Source: Verrucomicrobiota bacterium (lineage in GTDB: Bacteria > Verrucomicrobiota > Verrucomicrobiia > Limisphaerales > UBA9464). From it: DNA of 55,542 nt. The notes below the pieces were generated by a model. That model searched no databases. It was not told the DNA's origin and saw nothing but the letters and a program-made list of their open reading frames with translations. Where the stretch lies: the NCBI GenBank assembly GCA_025363585.1, contig JANYDN010000313.1, forward strand, positions 1 to 55,542, given 5' to 3'. The position numbers and the translations under genes were made by a program. Of this stretch, positions 35,582-44,657 are shown piece after piece (the first letter of the stretch is position 1; each line of letters begins with the position of its first letter).

Positions 35582-36166
35582 ATGTTCATCCTGCTCAACC
35601 GCCTCGTGAAGGGCTTCGTGATCGCGTGCTGGATCGCGGCGGCCGCGGCGTTGTGGTCGCAGCGCGAGAGGGCGCGCCCGTTGGTCGACCAGTACCAACT
35701 CTGGCACGACGTCAATTGGTCGCAGCCCCCGGCGCTCCCGCGGATGGAAGCCGTGGTCGTGCGCTCGTTTTCCGAAACGAGCATCCAGATGAAGGCGCCC
35801 GATGGCCGGCTTTGGAACGTGGGCCTGCTGGGGCTCGGGACCAACGACGTGCCCTTCAGCCGCGACGGGCTACGGTGGGCGGGGGCGACGCGGACCAATC
35901 TCTCTCGCTCGTTGGCGGGGCGTCAGGTCCAGTTCGCCTGGACCGTGACCAACATCACGCGCACGGGGTTGGGATTCGTCTATGTCGACGGCACGAATTT
36001 CCTGGCCGGCGCGGTACGCGAAGGTTTGGTGGTGTTGAAACCGGAGGACGCGCGCGTCCTTCCCGTGCAGGAACAATACGCGTTGCGCTTGGCGGACCGC
36101 GCCGCGCGCGCGAGCGGCGCGGGACGCTGGGGCTTGACCAACGCCGCGCCCGCCGAGCCGCGCTGA
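35582..36166 (+). CDS. Small secreted/membrane-anchored protein, weakly nuclease (SNase-fold)-like
   Basis: N-terminal TM; WNVGLLGLGTNDVP...SLAGRQVQFAWTVTNITRTGLGFVYVDGTNFLAGAVREGLVVLKPE recalls TNase-like folds. Confidence 0.5.
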   Translation: MFILLNRLVKGFVIACWIAAAAALWSQRERARPLVDQYQLWHDVNWSQPPALPRMEAVVVRSFSETSIQMKAPDGRLWNVGLLGLGTNDVPFSRDGLRWAGATRTNLSRSLAGRQVQFAWTVTNITRTGLGFVYVDGTNFLAGAVREGLVVLKPEDARVLPVQEQYALRLADRAARASGAGRWGLTNAAPAEPR

Positions 36167-36181
36167 ATTGCGCGGGATCCT

Positions 36182-36481
36182 TCAGGCGAAGTCGTAAACG
36201 ACGACCTTCTTGCACACGCGTTTGAAGACCTTTTCGATGAACTCGATGTGCATCGGATGGACCTGGTAGTCGTCCTGCGCCTTCTTGTCCGGGAACACGA
36301 GGTTCAGCGCCACTTGATACGACTGGTCGACGACCGGACGAGGGCTCCCGACCATCTTGCCCGCGTGGAAAGTCAGCACGCCGGGAATCGGGCGAAGGTA
36401 CTTCTCGCAGCCGGCGAGCAACTCGTCGGCCGACGTGGGATTGGCGGGATCGGTCCAGAAAATGACGACGTGCGAAAACAT
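36182..36481 (-). CDS. Dabb (stress-responsive alpha/beta barrel) domain protein
   Basis: MFSHVVIFWTDPANPTSADELLAGCEKYLRPIPGVLTFHAGKMVGSPRPVVDQSYQVALNLVFPDKKAQDDYQVHPMHIEFIEKV. Confidence 0.9.
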   Translation of the reverse strand: MFSHVVIFWTDPANPTSADELLAGCEKYLRPIPGVLTFHAGKMVGSPRPVVDQSYQVALNLVFPDKKAQDDYQVHPMHIEFIEKVFKRVCKKVVVYDFA

Positions 36482-36533
36482 GCGGGCGCGACGCTAGCCA
36501 ATCCTCCGGCCGACGTGAAGCGGCTCTTGCGCG

Positions 36534-37670
36534 TCAACCGGTGCCGCGGTTCGCGCGCCAAAGGAGCCATCCGCCCACGGCCTGGAACAACAGGTTCGGG
36601 ATCCAGAGGATCAAGTGCGGATGCACGCTGGCACGCGTGTCGAGCGCCTGCCCGAGCACGATGAAGCTGTAGTAGACGGCGACGAGGAGCAGCGCCATCG
36701 CGATGCCGGCATTGGTCTCGCGGCGATGCGCGCGGATGCCCAGCGGGATGCCGACGAGGGTGAAGCCGATGCACGCGAAGGAAAACGAGGCCTGCCGGTG
36801 GAGTTGCACGAGGATCGGCGTGACGTTGCCGTTCGCCGCGCGACGCGCCGCGAGTTCCGTCCGCAATTGCCGGAACGTCATGTCGCTGGGCTTCGGCGCG
36901 GCGGCCGATTCCGGATGGAGCGCGGTCAGGTTCGTCGGCCATTCGGACGCGAAGAACCCGTTGTCCATTGCGACGCCCTGGACATCGCGCAGGAGCAGCA
37001 TTTTCGGGAGTCCGTTGGAGTCCGTCGTGTACTCGCCGTTGGGCGCCCACAGGTCGAGTTGACGGTGGCCGTTGGCGACCTGGTACACGATCACGTCCCT
37101 GAGGTTCGTCCCGCGGACTTCCTTCGCGTAGAGCGTGAGCGTCCCGAAATCGAGGTAACGCCCCTCGGCGACGCCGCCGAATCCGCGGGCGCGGATCACC
37201 TCGTTCTGGAGTTCCTTGAACGCGACGCGGGACGCCGGGGAAACGTGGCAGTTGAACGCGGCGCACACGCCGGAGAACACGACCGCCAGCGCCAGCACGG
37301 GCGCGATCGCTGCCACGAGGCTCACGCCGCCCGCGCGGATCGCCGTGATCTCGCCGTCGGTGCTGAGGCGCCCGAATACCAGCAGCGTCGCCGTGAGCAT
37401 CGCGATCGGCAGCGCGAAGGTCATGGCGAACGGAATCAAGAGGAGCACCGCGCGCAGCACGAGCGTGAGCGAGGCCTTGCCGGTCGCGAGGAGGTCGAAC
37501 ACGTCCTTGAGCACGTTGCCCAGCAGCAGGACGAACGTGAACACGCCGACCGTGACCACCAAGGTGGCCGTCGTCTGCCGGAGCAAATGCAGGTGGAGCG
37601 TTTTCAAGCGCGCCCACGGAGAAGACCACAAACCTCCCGCTGCGGGAACCACAGAGCCGCCGGTCTCCAT
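36534..37670 (-). CDS. LptF/LptG-family (YjgP/YjgQ) permease
   Basis: LLRQTTATLVVTVGVFTFVLLLGNVLKDVFDLLATGKASLTLVLRAVLLLIPFAMTFALPIAMLTATLLVFGRLSTDGEITAIRAGG. Confidence 0.9.
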   Translation of the reverse strand: METGGSVVPAAGGLWSSPWARLKTLHLHLLRQTTATLVVTVGVFTFVLLLGNVLKDVFDLLATGKASLTLVLRAVLLLIPFAMTFALPIAMLTATLLVFGRLSTDGEITAIRAGGVSLVAAIAPVLALAVVFSGVCAAFNCHVSPASRVAFKELQNEVIRARGFGGVAEGRYLDFGTLTLYAKEVRGTNLRDVIVYQVANGHRQLDLWAPNGEYTTDSNGLPKMLLLRDVQGVAMDNGFFASEWPTNLTALHPESAAAPKPSDMTFRQLRTELAARRAANGNVTPILVQLHRQASFSFACIGFTLVGIPLGIRAHRRETNAGIAMALLLVAVYYSFIVLGQALDTRASVHPHLILWIPNLLFQAVGGWLLWRANRGTG

Positions 37671-37671
37671 T

Positions 37672-37928
37672 TTTTACCACGGAGCACACGGAACACACGG
37701 AAGCGGGGTCAGAGTGTTTACCACGGAAATCACTGAAATCACGGAAGGGGGGAACCACGGATTGGAACCCGTTTTCGCGGATTGGTTTGTTGGGACCGAA
37801 AGCGCTTCCGATCCGTTGGAACCACGGCACACACCGAAGACGATGCGGGTGATTTCTCGCTCCGTGATTTCAGTGATTTCCGTGGTAAAAACCGAGCTTC
37901 CAACTTCCGTGTGTTCCGTGGTCAAAAA
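37672..37928. repeat. Nested inverted repeats with nonameric arms (ACCACGGAAATCACTGAAATCACGGA class)
   Basis: Inner arms 37717-37746 and 37860-37892 perfectly complementary over ~29 bp; outer arms ACCACGGAGCACACGGAACACACGGAAG and CTTCCGTGTGTTCCGTGGT differ by one 9-nt unit. Confidence 0.92.
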
Positions 37929-38036
37929 CCCCGCGGCAGACGACAAGCGTTGTTCAATCCGTTTTCGGTCCCGGACGATGTTGGCATCCGTGCAATCGAT
38001 TCATGCGAAACCCAGGCGGCCGCTACAACGGCGCCC

Positions 38037-38654
38037 ATGACGCAATGGATCGCGGTTCCCCTCGGGATCGTCGCCAGTGTTTTGGCGGCGGAGTTTGTCG
38101 CGGGCTTGATTCACTGGATGGAGGACACCTATGGCGACCCGGACGGAAGGTTCTTCGGGCGGTGGGTCGTCCGTCCGAACGTGGTTCACCATCATTTCCC
38201 GCGTCACTTCCTCCGGAACAATTGGTGGCGGAGTTCCTGGGATCTCGTGCTCGGCGCGGTGGTGTTGGGAGTGGTCGCGTGGGCGCTGGGACTCCTGTGT
38301 TGGCAGGTCGTTTTGTTTCTCGCCGTCGGCGCGAACGCGAACCAGTTCCACAAATGGGGACACGGGATCCGCCGGGAAAATCCCCGCGTCGTGGCTTTCC
38401 TCCAGTCCATCCGGGTGATACAAACGCCGGCGCATCATGCGCGGCACCACACCGATCCCAAGTCGAGCCACTACTGCGTGATCACCGAGCTTCTCAATCC
38501 CTTGCTCGACCGCGTCCGGTTCTGGAGACGCCTCGAGTGGTGCGTCCTCATGACGACCGGGATCCGCCGGCGGTTCGACACCTCGGTGCGGGGCGGGGGG
38601 CCGATGCCGGCATGGCTCGAAGCCTACCGGCCGCACAGGGTTTCCCAGGCGTGA
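38037..38654 (+). CDS. carF: CarF/TMEM189-like plasmanylethanolamine desaturase family (His-box lipid desaturase)
   Basis: AAEFVAGLIHWMEDTYGDPDGRFFGRWVVRPNVVHHHFPRHFLRNNWWRSSW, ANQFHKWGHG, VIQTPAHHARHHTDPKSSHYCVITELLNPLLDRVRFWRRLE. Confidence 0.9.
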   Translation: MTQWIAVPLGIVASVLAAEFVAGLIHWMEDTYGDPDGRFFGRWVVRPNVVHHHFPRHFLRNNWWRSSWDLVLGAVVLGVVAWALGLLCWQVVLFLAVGANANQFHKWGHGIRRENPRVVAFLQSIRVIQTPAHHARHHTDPKSSHYCVITELLNPLLDRVRFWRRLEWCVLMTTGIRRRFDTSVRGGGPMPAWLEAYRPHRVSQA

Positions 38655-38688
38655 AACGAGCGAATCCGCGGACGTCGGCGCGACGGGC

Positions 38689-39987
38689 ATGAAATCCACA
38701 CGCAACTACCCGCTGTTGTTGGCGAGCCAATTCCTGAGCGCCTTCGGCGACAACGCGATCCTCGCGGTGATCGTCGGGCAACTGACCGCGATGAAGCGGG
38801 CCGGGGCGATCGACGAACCGACGCTCCGCGGTCGCAGCGCGATGTACACGCTGTTGCTGTTCATCCCGTTCATCGTGCTGGCGCCGCTGGCGGGATACCT
38901 GAACGACCGATTCGCGAAGACGACGTGGCTTGCCGGCGGCAACGCGGTGAAGTTGGTCGGCACGTTCGTCTGCGCGCTCTCGATTTGGTTCGGCTACATC
39001 TGGCAGGCGCCGGGATATTTCATCGTCGGCATCGGCTCGTGTTTCTACGGGCCGGCCAAGTACGGGATCCTGCCCGAGATCCTCCCGAAGGAACGACTCG
39101 TGAAAGCCAACGGGACCGTCGAGTTGCTGACGCTCTCGTCCATCATCCTGGGTTCGATCGCCGGTTCGTTCATGTCGGACCGATGGTCGTTGCCGGCATG
39201 CTACGCGGTGCTCGTGGGGATCTTCGGCATCTCGCTGGCGATGAACCTGGCGATGCATCGGTCGCCGGAAAATCCCGCGACGCGGCTCGGGGCGAGCGTG
39301 GGCGAATTCGGCCGGCACGCGGTCGCGTTGTTCACCGCGCCGCGATTGGGTCGCGTGCTCGCCGGCACCGCGTTGTTCTGGGTTTGCGGCGCCGCGATGA
39401 AGATCAATTTCCAGGCGTGGGGATTGGGCGTGCTCAACCTTCCCACCAACCTGCAGGTCTCCCTCCTCGGGCTTTGGCTCAGCGTCGGCGTGATGGTCGG
39501 GAGCCTCCTTGCCGGACGATTCCACAAGGTGGGCGATCTCGGATGGACCCGGCGCTACGGCGTCGGCCTTGTCCTCGCGCTGGTGCTGCTGGGTTCGGTC
39601 GAATGGATTGGTTTTTGGCGCGCGTGGGTCGTGGTGCGGAACGATCTCCATTTCTTTCCCTGGGTGGTTTGCCTGCTCGTTGCCACCGGGATTGCCGCCG
39701 GGCTTTTCCTGATACCGCTCAACGCCTCGCTCCAGTCCGAGTCGGATTCGACGAAGCTCGGCAAGACGATCGCGGTGCAGAATCTCTCCGACAACCTCGG
39801 GATGTTGTTCGCGGGCGGCATCGTGCTGGCCTGCACGAAGTCCGAGCGCTGGTTTGGATTCCCGATCAGTTCGGGCGGCGTCTTCCTCGTCCTCGCCGGC
39901 TTCGTCGCGATGGTCGTGCTGTGGCTGCGGTTTCCCGCGGGCGGCGCCGCCGGGTCGGAAGAGCATCGCCCGACGCAAAGCCGATGA
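38689..39987 (+). CDS. lplT: LplT-like lysophospholipid transporter (MFS)
   Basis: NYPLLLASQFLSAFGDNAILAVIVGQL, FIVLAPLAGYLNDRFAKTTWLAGGNAVKL, FYGPAKYGILPEILPKERLVKANGTVELLT, IPLNASLQSES...LGKTIAVQNLSDNLGML. Confidence 0.85.
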   Translation: MKSTRNYPLLLASQFLSAFGDNAILAVIVGQLTAMKRAGAIDEPTLRGRSAMYTLLLFIPFIVLAPLAGYLNDRFAKTTWLAGGNAVKLVGTFVCALSIWFGYIWQAPGYFIVGIGSCFYGPAKYGILPEILPKERLVKANGTVELLTLSSIILGSIAGSFMSDRWSLPACYAVLVGIFGISLAMNLAMHRSPENPATRLGASVGEFGRHAVALFTAPRLGRVLAGTALFWVCGAAMKINFQAWGLGVLNLPTNLQVSLLGLWLSVGVMVGSLLAGRFHKVGDLGWTRRYGVGLVLALVLLGSVEWIGFWRAWVVVRNDLHFFPWVVCLLVATGIAAGLFLIPLNASLQSESDSTKLGKTIAVQNLSDNLGMLFAGGIVLACTKSERWFGFPISSGGVFLVLAGFVAMVVLWLRFPAGGAAGSEEHRPTQSR

Positions 39988-41519
39988 AGCCCGCATCGGA
40001 ATCCGCGCCGCCGGCGGAAGCGACGCGTCCGCGCAACGCGGTGTTGGCCGCGTGCGCGGTCGGCGTGGGCGCGTCCTACCAAGCCGCGTTCGCCCGGCCG
40101 TCGCTCGCGTGGTTGGCGCTCGTCTCGCTCGCGCTGGTCATCGAGCTCCGCCGGGCCCGCACGCCGCGCGCCGCGTTTTGGCTCGGCACGCTCGCGGGCG
40201 CCGGCGTGTTCGTGCCGCGGCTTGGATTTCTCTGGGGACTCTTTGGATTCCAGATCGGCGGTTGGACGGTGTCGTTGGTGGCGCCGGTGCTGTGGATGAT
40301 CCTCGCGTCGTTCCACGGCGTCTTCGTGGTTCTGCTGCGCGCGGTCGGGCTTCGGTTGGGTTCGCGGGCCGCGCTTTGTGCCGCGCCCGTCGCGTGGATG
40401 GGAATCGAGTACCTGCGTTCCGAGGCGTGGTGGCTGCGGTTCCCGTGGTTCACGATCGGCGAGGCGCTCGATGCCTACCCGGCGCTTGTCCGCGATCTCG
40501 GCGTGTACGGATTGGGTGCCGCGGCCGCTGCCGTCGCGGCGCTGGCACTGGCGGTCGCCGAGAGCCCGCGCGGTGGCGCCCGCGGCGCGCCGCGCTTTGC
40601 CGCCGTGCTCGCGATCGCCGTGGGTTTGGCCACGGCGTGGGTCGCGCGGCCCGTCGCGATGCCGACGTCCGCGGGGAAATCGGTCGAGGTCGCGGGACTC
40701 CAGTTGGAGACGCCGGCGGTGCAGGACATCCTGACCGGTCTCGACCGCGTGGTGGCGCTGCATCCCCGCGCCGAGCTCGTGGTGTGCGGCGAGTACTCGC
40801 TCGACGGACCGCCTCCGGAATCCCTGAAGCGATGGTGCGTGCGGCAGCGGCGGTGGTTGTTGATCGGCGGCACCGAGGCCGTGGTGGATTCCGGAACGCC
40901 GGATGCCGCGGCGGCAACGCTACGCGGCGGCGGGACCGGGACGACGCCGTTCCGGAACACGGCGTTCGTCGTGGGTCCCTCGGGCAACATCGAGTTCACG
41001 CAGGCGAAGTCGGTCCCGATCCAGTTTTTCCAGGACGGCCTTCCCGCCGCGACCCAGCGCGTCTGGGAATCGCCGTGGGGCCGCATCGGGATCGCGGTGT
41101 GCTACGACGCCGGATACCGGCGGGTGATGGACGGGCTGGTGCGCGGTGGCGCGGAGGCGCTGGTGGTGATCGCGATGGACGCGGAGGCGTGGGGCGACGT
41201 CGAGCACGGGCTCAACTCGCGCATCACGCGGCTGCGCGGCCTGGAATACGGGCTGCCGTTGGCGCGGTTGGCGACCTCGGGGATCTCGGGCGTGTACGAC
41301 GCGCGGGGCGCGGAGTTGGCGCGCGCGGGATTTCCCGGCCAAGGCGAGACGCTTTCGGGAACGCTCCGTTTCGCGGGTCCGTCGCGGGTCCCTTGGGACG
41401 CATGGTTTGGACCGTGCGCGACCGTGGCGACGACGGCGCTGGCTGCCTGGCTGGCATTCGCCTCGTGGCGCGAGCGGGGTTTCGGATTTGGAAAAAGGGC
41501 GGGAATGAAAACCCCATGA
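39984..41519 (+). CDS. lnt: Apolipoprotein N-acyltransferase
   Basis: N-terminal multi-TM, AAPVAWMGIEYLRSEAWWLRFPWFTIGEALD, nitrilase-like domain (VCGEYSLDGPPPESLKRW, RIGIAVCYDAGYRRVMDGLVRGGAEALVVIAMDAEA, EHGLNSRITRLRGLEYGLPLARLATSGISGVYDARG). Confidence 0.88.
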   Translation: MKPASESAPPAEATRPRNAVLAACAVGVGASYQAAFARPSLAWLALVSLALVIELRRARTPRAAFWLGTLAGAGVFVPRLGFLWGLFGFQIGGWTVSLVAPVLWMILASFHGVFVVLLRAVGLRLGSRAALCAAPVAWMGIEYLRSEAWWLRFPWFTIGEALDAYPALVRDLGVYGLGAAAAAVAALALAVAESPRGGARGAPRFAAVLAIAVGLATAWVARPVAMPTSAGKSVEVAGLQLETPAVQDILTGLDRVVALHPRAELVVCGEYSLDGPPPESLKRWCVRQRRWLLIGGTEAVVDSGTPDAAAATLRGGGTGTTPFRNTAFVVGPSGNIEFTQAKSVPIQFFQDGLPAATQRVWESPWGRIGIAVCYDAGYRRVMDGLVRGGAEALVVIAMDAEAWGDVEHGLNSRITRLRGLEYGLPLARLATSGISGVYDARGAELARAGFPGQGETLSGTLRFAGPSRVPWDAWFGPCATVATTALAAWLAFASWRERGFGFGKRAGMKTP

Positions 41520-43660
41520 AACTGATCCTGCGATTCATCCTTCGGGTTTGGTTCCGCTTCCGGGCTCACAACACCGCCGCGCTCGACGCGCCCGGCCCGG
41601 TGCTCCTGCTCCCGAACCATTCGTCATGGCTCGACTGGGCCTTCCTCTACGTCCTGCTCGACGACGACTGGAAATTCGTGACCAGCGCGACGACGGCCGA
41701 CGCGAGCTGGATCACGCGCAGGATGATGGTGAATTCGCGGACCTTCCCGGTGGAGACGACCTCGCCCTTCGCGGCGAAACACATGTCGGAATTCCTCGGG
41801 AAAGGCGGCCGCCTCGTGTTGTTCCCCGAGGGGCGCATCTCGCTCACCGGCTCGATGATGAAGCTCTACGACGGCACGGGCTTCCTCCTGCACAAGACGG
41901 GCGCGAAGGTCATCGTGGCATACCTCCGCAACGCGGTGCGGGTCCCGTTCGTGCGGCACAAGGGATGGACCCGGTGGTTCCCCGAGGTTTCCGCGCATTT
42001 CACGGACGCGATCGTCCCGTCGAAATCCACCGGCGTCTCGAACGCCGTCGCGCGGCAGAAAATGACCACGTGGCTCCGCGACCGGATGGTCACCTTGCAA
42101 TACGACGTCGAGAACGAGTTCGGACGGACGCACTTGCTGGCGGCGATCGCGGACATCGCGGCGCGGTTGCCCGGCAAGGTGGTGTTGGAAGACATCAGTT
42201 GGAAGGAACTGGACTACCGTCGGCTGATGGTGGGGACGGAAGTTCTGGCGGGATGCTGGCGACGCCTGCTGGCGGGCTCGCCCGAGGGTTCGCGCGTCGG
42301 CGTGCTGTTGCCCAACGTCAACGCGGTGCCCGTCACCCTCCTGAGCCTGTGGGCCGCGGGACGCGTTCCCGCCATCCTCAATTTCAGCACCGGGACGCCG
42401 GTGATGGTCACCTGTGCGAAACTCGCCGGGCTCCGCCACGTGATCACGTCCCACGCCTTCCTCGACAAGGCGAAGCTGGACCTGAAGCCGTTGGAAGCGG
42501 CCGGAATCCAGTTGGTCTATCTCGAGGAGGTCCGCGCCGGGGTGCCCAAGGCCGACAAGCTCAAGGCGGCGCTGCGGCACCGCGTGTCGTGCGGGGGACT
42601 GTTCCGCGATTTCAAGGCGGCGTCCGACGACGCGGCGGTGATCCTCTTCACCTCGGGTTCCGAGGGCATCCCGAAGGGCGTCGAACTCACGCACCGGAAT
42701 CTCCTGGCGAACATCCGGCAGATCGACCTGCACCTCGACACCGACGACCACGAGCGGTTCTTCAACGCGATGCCGATGTTCCACAGCATCGGCCTGACGG
42801 CGTGCACCCTCTTCCCGTTGGTGCGCGGGTTCTATGTGTTCCTGTATCCGTCGCCGCTGCACTACCGCGTGGTGCCGGCCGTGCTCTACGACAAGGCGTG
42901 CACGGTGATGGTGGGCACGAACACCTTCCTGAACGGCTACGCCCGGCGCGCGAATCCCTACGATTTCACCAGCGTCAAATTCCTGATCGGTGGCGCGGAG
43001 AAGGTGCAGGAAGCGACCGCGCAGACGTGGTCGCGCAAGTTCGGCGTCCGGATCCTCGAGGGCTATGGCGCGACGGAATGCAGCCCGGTCATCTGCGCGA
43101 ACTCGCGCATGGAGCCGAGGTTCGGATCCGTCGGACGTTTCCTTCCCGGCATGGAGTGGCGACTCGAGGCCGTCGACGGCATCGCGGAGGGCGGGCGCCT
43201 GTTCGTGCGCGGCGCGAACGTGATGAAGGGATATCTCAACGCCGAGCCGAACGAGAAATTCAAGGCGCTCGGCGGTTGGTACGACACCGGCGACCTCGCG
43301 AAGGTCGACGAGGATGGCTACGTGTTCCTGCTCGGGCGCATGAAGCGCTTCGCGAAGGTGAGCGGCGAGATGGTCAGCCTCACGGCGGTGGAGGACGTGT
43401 TGGCCGGGGCATTCCCGCAGTACGGGGCGCGGTGCGAGGTGGTGGTGGTCGCGGTCCCGTGCGACGACAAGGGCGAGAAGCTCATCGCGGTGACCAACGA
43501 GCCGAAGCTCACCCTGGACCAGATCCGGGAAGCCGTCCGCGGCCACGGGCTCACGAACCTCTGCGTCCCGCGCGAGGTCCGGTCCGTGCCCGAGATCCCG
43601 AAGCTGGGAACCGGAAAGACCGACCATCGCGCGCTGCTCGAGATGCTGACGAAGGCGTGA
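41516..43660 (+). CDS. aas: Aas-like bifunctional acyltransferase / acyl-ACP(CoA) synthetase
   Basis: PlsC motifs NHSSWLDW and FPEGRIS; AMP-binding LFTSGSEGIPKGVELTHRNLLANI, EGYGATECSPVI, YDTGDLAKVDEDGYVFLLGRMKRFAKVSGE; ATGA overlap with lnt. Confidence 0.92.
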   Translation: MKLILRFILRVWFRFRAHNTAALDAPGPVLLLPNHSSWLDWAFLYVLLDDDWKFVTSATTADASWITRRMMVNSRTFPVETTSPFAAKHMSEFLGKGGRLVLFPEGRISLTGSMMKLYDGTGFLLHKTGAKVIVAYLRNAVRVPFVRHKGWTRWFPEVSAHFTDAIVPSKSTGVSNAVARQKMTTWLRDRMVTLQYDVENEFGRTHLLAAIADIAARLPGKVVLEDISWKELDYRRLMVGTEVLAGCWRRLLAGSPEGSRVGVLLPNVNAVPVTLLSLWAAGRVPAILNFSTGTPVMVTCAKLAGLRHVITSHAFLDKAKLDLKPLEAAGIQLVYLEEVRAGVPKADKLKAALRHRVSCGGLFRDFKAASDDAAVILFTSGSEGIPKGVELTHRNLLANIRQIDLHLDTDDHERFFNAMPMFHSIGLTACTLFPLVRGFYVFLYPSPLHYRVVPAVLYDKACTVMVGTNTFLNGYARRANPYDFTSVKFLIGGAEKVQEATAQTWSRKFGVRILEGYGATECSPVICANSRMEPRFGSVGRFLPGMEWRLEAVDGIAEGGRLFVRGANVMKGYLNAEPNEKFKALGGWYDTGDLAKVDEDGYVFLLGRMKRFAKVSGEMVSLTAVEDVLAGAFPQYGARCEVVVVAVPCDDKGEKLIAVTNEPKLTLDQIREAVRGHGLTNLCVPREVRSVPEIPKLGTGKTDHRALLEMLTKA

Positions 43661-43741
43661 ACACGCGGCAGCCGTGGGACCGGCGGTCGACCCGTCCGAT
43701 CGATTGACGCCGGGGATCGCCGTGGACAGCATGTTCACCGC

Positions 43742-44422
43742 ATGGAAGCCCGGGATCCATTGGATGCCGCGCGGTTGCGGTGGGTGGCCGGCACGATCGT
43801 GTTGAACGTCGTGGCGGTGGGATTGCTCGCGTTCGCGCCGTGGTCGGATTGGCGGACGGGCGCCGCCCTCAACCTCCTCGACAACCTGATCCTGGCGACC
43901 TTCGCGCTCCGGCGGCGCGACGGGTATCTCGCCGGATTGATGTTGTTCGGACTGGTCGTCGGATTCGCGGAGCTGGCGGCCGACGCGTGGTTGGTCGACT
44001 CCACTCGGACCCTGGACTACTCGGTGGGTGGTGGTCCGATGCTTTGGCGGTCGCCGGCATGGATGCCCCTCGCATGGGAAGTCGTCGCGGTGCAATTCGC
44101 CGTGGTGGGCGGGGCACTGATGGCCTGGAGAACGGGTACCGGGCTGCTGCTGACGGCGATCCTCGGGGCGGTGAACATTCCTTACTACGAGGAGATGGCG
44201 CGCCGCATCCATTGGTGGAAGTACTCGGGCTGCCGGATGATCGGTGGGACGCCGTACTACATCGTGCTCGGCGAGTTCCTCATCGCGGGTGGATTCGCCG
44301 TGTTGGCCGCGTGGGTCCGGGCCGGCCGGTGGTTGACCACCCTCGCGGCGGGGCTGCTCGGGGGCGCGTTGATTTTCTGCGCCTACTACCTCGCGTTCCA
44401 GATCACGGACGGCGCGCGGTGA
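43742..44422 (+). CDS. Polytopic membrane protein of unknown function
   Basis: Several hydrophobic segments, continuous 226-aa frame (LNVVAVGLLAFAPW, YLAGLMLFGLVVGFAELAADAW). Confidence 0.65.
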   Translation: MEARDPLDAARLRWVAGTIVLNVVAVGLLAFAPWSDWRTGAALNLLDNLILATFALRRRDGYLAGLMLFGLVVGFAELAADAWLVDSTRTLDYSVGGGPMLWRSPAWMPLAWEVVAVQFAVVGGALMAWRTGTGLLLTAILGAVNIPYYEEMARRIHWWKYSGCRMIGGTPYYIVLGEFLIAGGFAVLAAWVRAGRWLTTLAAGLLGGALIFCAYYLAFQITDGAR

Positions 44423-44465
44423 AACAGCCTTGTGCACCCATGGTCTGCGGATGGCCAATGGGATT

Positions 44466-44582
44466 GATCCGCAGATGGCACCGATGACGCGGACCTTGTG
44501 ACGTGCCACCGCGGCCGACGGACCGTGACGATGCCTTCAAAATCCCGTCTGGATCTGCGTCATCGGCGCCATCTGCGGATAC
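44466..44582. repeat. Inverted repeat, GATCCGCAGATGGCACCGATGACGC class
   Basis: Left GATCCGCAGATGGCACCGATGACGCGGA (44466-44493) and right TCTGCGTCATCGGCGCCATCTGCGGATAC (44554-44582) complementary with few mismatches. Confidence 0.85.
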
Positions 44583-44657
44583 AGAACAAGACGCAAGGCC
44601 AAGCAAGATTCGGCATCACCCAGCCGATGTCCGACCCCGCGACGCAGGCTGTCCCGC

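Noticed and set aside
35582-36166. Confident assignment as thermonuclease
   Set aside because: Catalytic Arg/Asp/Glu signature could not be placed; kept as weak fold resemblance only
41624-44509. 961-aa minus-strand ORF opposite aas
   Set aside because: Antisense shadow of the Aas gene; no recognisable motif
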